DNA from: JBJXGC01 sp046154545
Lineage (GTDB): Bacteria > Chloroflexota > Dehalococcoidia > Tepidiformales > Tepidiformaceae
Assembly: GCA_046154545.1 (NCBI GenBank)
Contig: JBJXGC010000281.1
Coordinates: forward strand, 1-5,557
DNA length: 5,557 bases
Direction of reading: 5' to 3'
Below are positions 5,101 through 5,557 of the stretch, one piece after another; the stretch's first letter is position 1; each line of letters opens with the position of its first letter. A model generated the notes under the pieces. That model ran no database searches and was not told the DNA's origin. It was given only the letters and a program-made list of their open reading frames with translations. The translations under genes and the position numbers were made by a program.

Positions 5101-5506
5101 CCAGGAGCGGGATCGCCTCCCCCCGCCCGAACACCACCGCCCGGAAGTGGCGAAAGTCCCACGTAAACGCACGCGCTCCCCGCGCGCCGGTCATCGCCAT
5201 CACGACCGCATCGGGAAGGTCGATGCCGAGGTCGCCGTAGCGTTCGAGGAGGTCGAGCGCGGACTGCAGCTCCGCCGGTGTCGGCGCGCTAAGCGCAAAG
5301 TCGCCGCGGGCAAGGGAGCGGCCAAGAGCGAGTGCTGCCCTTCCGGCCCCTCGCCGCCGGAGAAAGAGATCGACCTCAGTGAACACGGGCCAGGGAACCA
5401 CGATCTCGCGGGCGTACAACTCAAGAGTCGCGACCGAGAACCGGTGTCGCGGACCCTCATCCTCGTTCCATGCGGAGATGAGGGGTCCGCTGTCGCAGAC
5501 AATCAT
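5075..5506 (-). CDS. vapC: PIN-domain ribonuclease, VapC-type toxin, 143 aa
   Basis: This is a compact PIN-domain protein of usual toxin length. All four acidic metal-binding positions are present: D5 in MIVCDSGPLI, E44 in VFTEVDLFL, D99 in IDLPDAVVMAM, and D117 in AFTWDFRHF. Known for the family: VapC toxins are Mg2+-dependent RNases that cut tRNA or rRNA and are held inactive by a cognate antitoxin. The start codon overlaps the stop of an upstream minus-strand frame by ATGA, the usual antitoxin-toxin arrangement with translational coupling. The pair is therefore probably autoregulated from a promoter beyond the right edge. The last 26 bases overlap the convergent CoA-transferase gene. The acidic set is intact, so it is likely active; RNA target unknown. 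A non-toxin PIN nuclease is the main alternative. Confidence 0.82.
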   Translation of the reverse strand: MIVCDSGPLISAWNEDEGPRHRFSVATLELYAREIVVPWPVFTEVDLFLRRRGAGRAALALGRSLARGDFALSAPTPAELQSALDLLERYGDLGIDLPDAVVMAMTGARGARAFTWDFRHFRAVVFGRGEAIPLLVTEADMPA

Positions 5507-5557
5507 CCGTCGAACTTTCCCGCCCAGAACTCAGGCGTTGCCATGATCTCCTCCATC
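5503..5557 (-). CDS. Likely VapB-type antitoxin, C-terminal end only (5' part beyond window)
   Basis: In the frame before the toxin the minus strand encodes MEEIMATPEFWAGKFDG and then TGA, whose first two bases are the last two of the toxin ATG (ATGA, 5503-5506). The frame is open to the window edge. The Met residues near the edge need not be starts, since the gene most likely continues upstream. The short aromatic-rich tail (FW, F) is the kind of segment with which VapB antitoxins occupy the toxin's active-site groove. The DNA-binding domain that would identify its class is outside the window, so the assignment rests on position and coupling. Confidence 0.55.
   Translation of the reverse strand, partial: MEEIMATPEFWAGKFDG

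Noticed and set aside
3958..5172. 404-codon minus-strand open frame opposite the CoA-transferase gene
   Set aside because: It is a mirror of a strongly G/C-ending gene, with repetitive Val/Asp/Gly composition; the plus strand carries all family motifs.

Overview
This is a GC-rich bacterial chromosome segment. Codons end almost always in G or C in the LigD-type polymerase and CoA-transferase genes. A cytochrome P450 tail, a stand-alone NHEJ-type polymerase domain, possible leaderless starts and REP-like GC palindromes fit a high-GC actinobacterium or a Chloroflexota/Thermomicrobia-type organism. The sequence alone does not settle the taxon.

Layout from left to right. The end of a cytochrome P450 gene runs in from the left edge (1-147). 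It is followed by about 300 bases of GC-rich DNA without a credible gene, holding two copies of a small palindromic repeat. A short hypothetical gene follows on the minus strand (445-660). A 235-base divergent spacer with a perfect 8-bp hairpin separates it from a stand-alone LigD-type polymerase/primase domain (896-1897, plus).

Next comes the most interesting part. A TcmP protein (three-Cys-motif partner, methyltransferase-like) on the plus strand (1972-2850) meets, tail to tail with a 26-base overlap, its family partner on the minus strand (2825-3571). That partner is a phage Gp37/Gp68-type DUF5131 protein with a Cx6CxxC cysteine cluster. The TcmP gene has less GC-biased third codon positions than its neighbours and a plausible leaderless promoter, so the pair looks like an acquired cassette of unknown biochemistry.

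A 170-base divergent spacer separates the cassette from a complete acetyl-CoA hydrolase/4-hydroxybutyrate CoA-transferase family gene (3742-5100, plus), probably ordinary metabolism. Its 3' end also overlaps a convergent gene by 26 bases. That gene is a PIN-domain VapC-type toxin (5075-5506, minus). The last codons of the likely antitoxin gene (5503-5557) overlap the toxin start by ATGA and run off the right edge.

The genes do not form one operon. The window is a mosaic of metabolic genes (P450, CoA-transferase), a DNA-repair polymerase, a toxin-antitoxin pair and the TcmP/Gp37-like pair, which is typical of an accessory or variable region. The TcmP/DUF5131 pair is the best candidate for a poorly described system.
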